Source: Chitinispirillales bacterium ANBcel5 (GTDB lineage: Bacteria; Fibrobacterota; Chitinivibrionia; Chitinivibrionales; Chitinispirillaceae). Taken from it: DNA of 64,000 nucleotides. Of this stretch, positions 63,011 through 64,000 are shown in pieces. Position numbers and translations under genes: made by a program. The notes under the pieces were generated by a model, which did not search any database, was not told the origin of the DNA, and was given only the letters and a program-made list of their open reading frames with translations. The stretch is taken from the NCBI GenBank assembly GCA_029688955.1, contig JARUKZ010000020.1, positions 1 to 64,000 on the forward strand, written 5' to 3'. The stretch's first letter is position 1, and the number at the start of each line of letters is the position of its first letter.

Positions 63011-64000
63011 ATGTTACAGCGCCTATTAAAAAATTCTTCCGTTTTGCTTTGTGGTAATTTAAGTACTTCATTATTAGGTTTGGTGTCAATTGCATTGATT
63101 GCTCGCTCATTGGGGACAGAGCAATTTGGTTTATTAATTTACATAATAACTTATGTACACATAATCGATAGACTAGTTAATTTTCAAAGTTGGCAAGCGA
63201 TAGTTAAATACGGCACGGATTGTTTAAATGAAAACGACAATGAAAAATTTAAATATCTCGTTAAATTCGGATTTGCTTTAGATATTGTAACAGCTGTTGC
63301 AGGGACACTTATAGCAATAATATCTATAAATGTATTGGCTATGTGGGGGCTGCTGGATAAAGAATTTATCTTTATGGCTGTTATTTACAGTTTCACGATC
63401 ATATTCCATATTAACGGGACTCCAATCGCTATATTGAGAATTTTTGATAAGTTTAAATATATTGCGTTTCAGAATGTGCTATCAGCAGTTATAAAATTAT
63501 TTGGAGTTGCCGTAGCTTTTTCAACAGGGGCTGGCCTATGGACATATGTAATCATATTGGCTGCTGTAGAAATAATTGGGAATATTATTACGGTAATGTT
63601 AGCTTATAGAGAATTGATGCTAAAGCACTATCATAGGGTTATTCATAGAAGTATTAGTATTAGAAAGATTTCAGAAAAACATAAAGGTATATGGGAATTT
63701 TTATGGACTACAAATATACACTCTTCGGTAAAATTGGGTTTAAAGGAATTAGATATCATAATTGTAGGAATAGTTTTAGGGTATAATGGAGCAGGCTTAT
63801 ACAAGATAGTTAAATCAATTGGTTCCGCAGTGGGGAGTTTAACTGGTCCTATGTACCAGGCGATCTATCCGGATTTAACACGGTGTGTTAGCTCCAGAAG
63901 ATTTTTGGATTTGAAAAACTTAATAATTAAGCCAATGAAATTTGTGGGTGTAATTTCAGTTGTAGTGTTAATTTTATTTAGCTTCTTTGGAGAATATGTG
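63011..64000 (+). CDS. Wzx-like polysaccharide flippase, 5' part (runs off the window)
   Basis: An open frame from ATG 63011 to the last base (330 codons) with no stop. The translation is very hydrophobic with at least eight TM segments. It opens LLKNSSVLLCGNLSTSLLGL and IALIARSLGTEQFGLLIYI, the classical start of the MVF/PST family lipid-linked oligosaccharide flippases. Later GLKELDIIIVGIVLGYNGAG and GPMYQAIYPDLTR are typical of the second half. It would translocate undecaprenyl-linked repeat units. The gene is incomplete only because the window ends. Confidence 0.85.
   Translation, partial: MLQRLLKNSSVLLCGNLSTSLLGLVSIALIARSLGTEQFGLLIYIITYVHIIDRLVNFQSWQAIVKYGTDCLNENDNEKFKYLVKFGFALDIVTAVAGTLIAIISINVLAMWGLLDKEFIFMAVIYSFTIIFHINGTPIAILRIFDKFKYIAFQNVLSAVIKLFGVAVAFSTGAGLWTYVIILAAVEIIGNIITVMLAYRELMLKHYHRVIHRSISIRKISEKHKGIWEFLWTTNIHSSVKLGLKELDIIIVGIVLGYNGAGLYKIVKSIGSAVGSLTGPMYQAIYPDLTRCVSSRRFLDLKNLIIKPMKFVGVISVVVLILFSFFGEYV

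Overview
The window is about 41-43% GC by eye, densely coded, and comes from a diderm, LPS-bearing, probably flagellated bacterium of the FCB group. The best fit is Fibrobacterota (Chitinispirillum/Chitinivibrio-like). This rests on a TIGR02147-family regulator (a paralogous family first described in Fibrobacter), an LpxC-FabZ fusion, BamA/Skp/LpxD/LpxA, LolCDE, a flagellin with a sigma-28 promoter, and a GH57-type glycogen system. The lineage call is an inference from gene content; no rRNA gene is present.

Layout. 0.2-2.5 kb: FetAB-type metal export ABC transporter and a secreted glutaminyl cyclase. 2.6-7.4 kb: glycogen debranching enzyme, a flippase-like membrane protein, a methyltransferase and a small outer-membrane barrel. 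7.6-10.8 kb: a lipoprotein with a DUF2723-tail-like domain, an orphan helical protein and a Cys-rich STAS protein. 11.0-11.2 kb: tRNA-Gly(GCC) and tRNA-Cys(GCA). 11.3-15.9 kb: two glycosyltransferases and a YfhO-like membrane protein. 16-20 kb: ribD and a ribE-ribBA-ribH-nusB operon.

20.8-29.8 kb is the most distinctive region. A near-consensus sigma-70 promoter precedes a tightly overlapping exopolysaccharide operon: an SLBB export protein, a MinD-like ATPase, an ExeA-like AAA+ ATPase, a Wzc-like tyrosine autokinase with an unusual C-terminal extension, and a membrane protein that appears to fuse SLBB, FecR-like and degenerate LytR-CpsA-Psr (LCP) domains. dTDP-rhamnose genes rfbD and rfbB follow. 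A degenerate HD-GYP protein lies convergent to it, with its own promoter and a dyad in the promoter spacer.

31-39 kb: a 1433-residue acyl-CoA dehydratase activase-type protein, a frameshifted TIGR02147 regulator translationally coupled to a lipoprotein, and an orphan predicted beta-sandwich protein. 39.6-48.7 kb: lysS, lolC-lolD-lolE, then mcsA-mcsB-clpC (protein-arginine phosphorylation and Clp proteolysis). 49-55.5 kb: the outer-membrane block bamA-skp-lpxD-lpxC/fabZ-lpxA. 56-61.6 kb: a short flagellin, convergent with a GH57 branching enzyme and two glycosyltransferases (glycogen or alpha-glucan synthesis, complementing the debranching enzyme at 2.6 kb). 62-64 kb: a DUF218 protein and the start of a Wzx-like flippase that runs off the window end.

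Several gene ends carry strong perfect hairpins with no U-tract, alongside a few classical terminators. No CRISPR array, insertion sequence, prophage or rRNA gene was seen.
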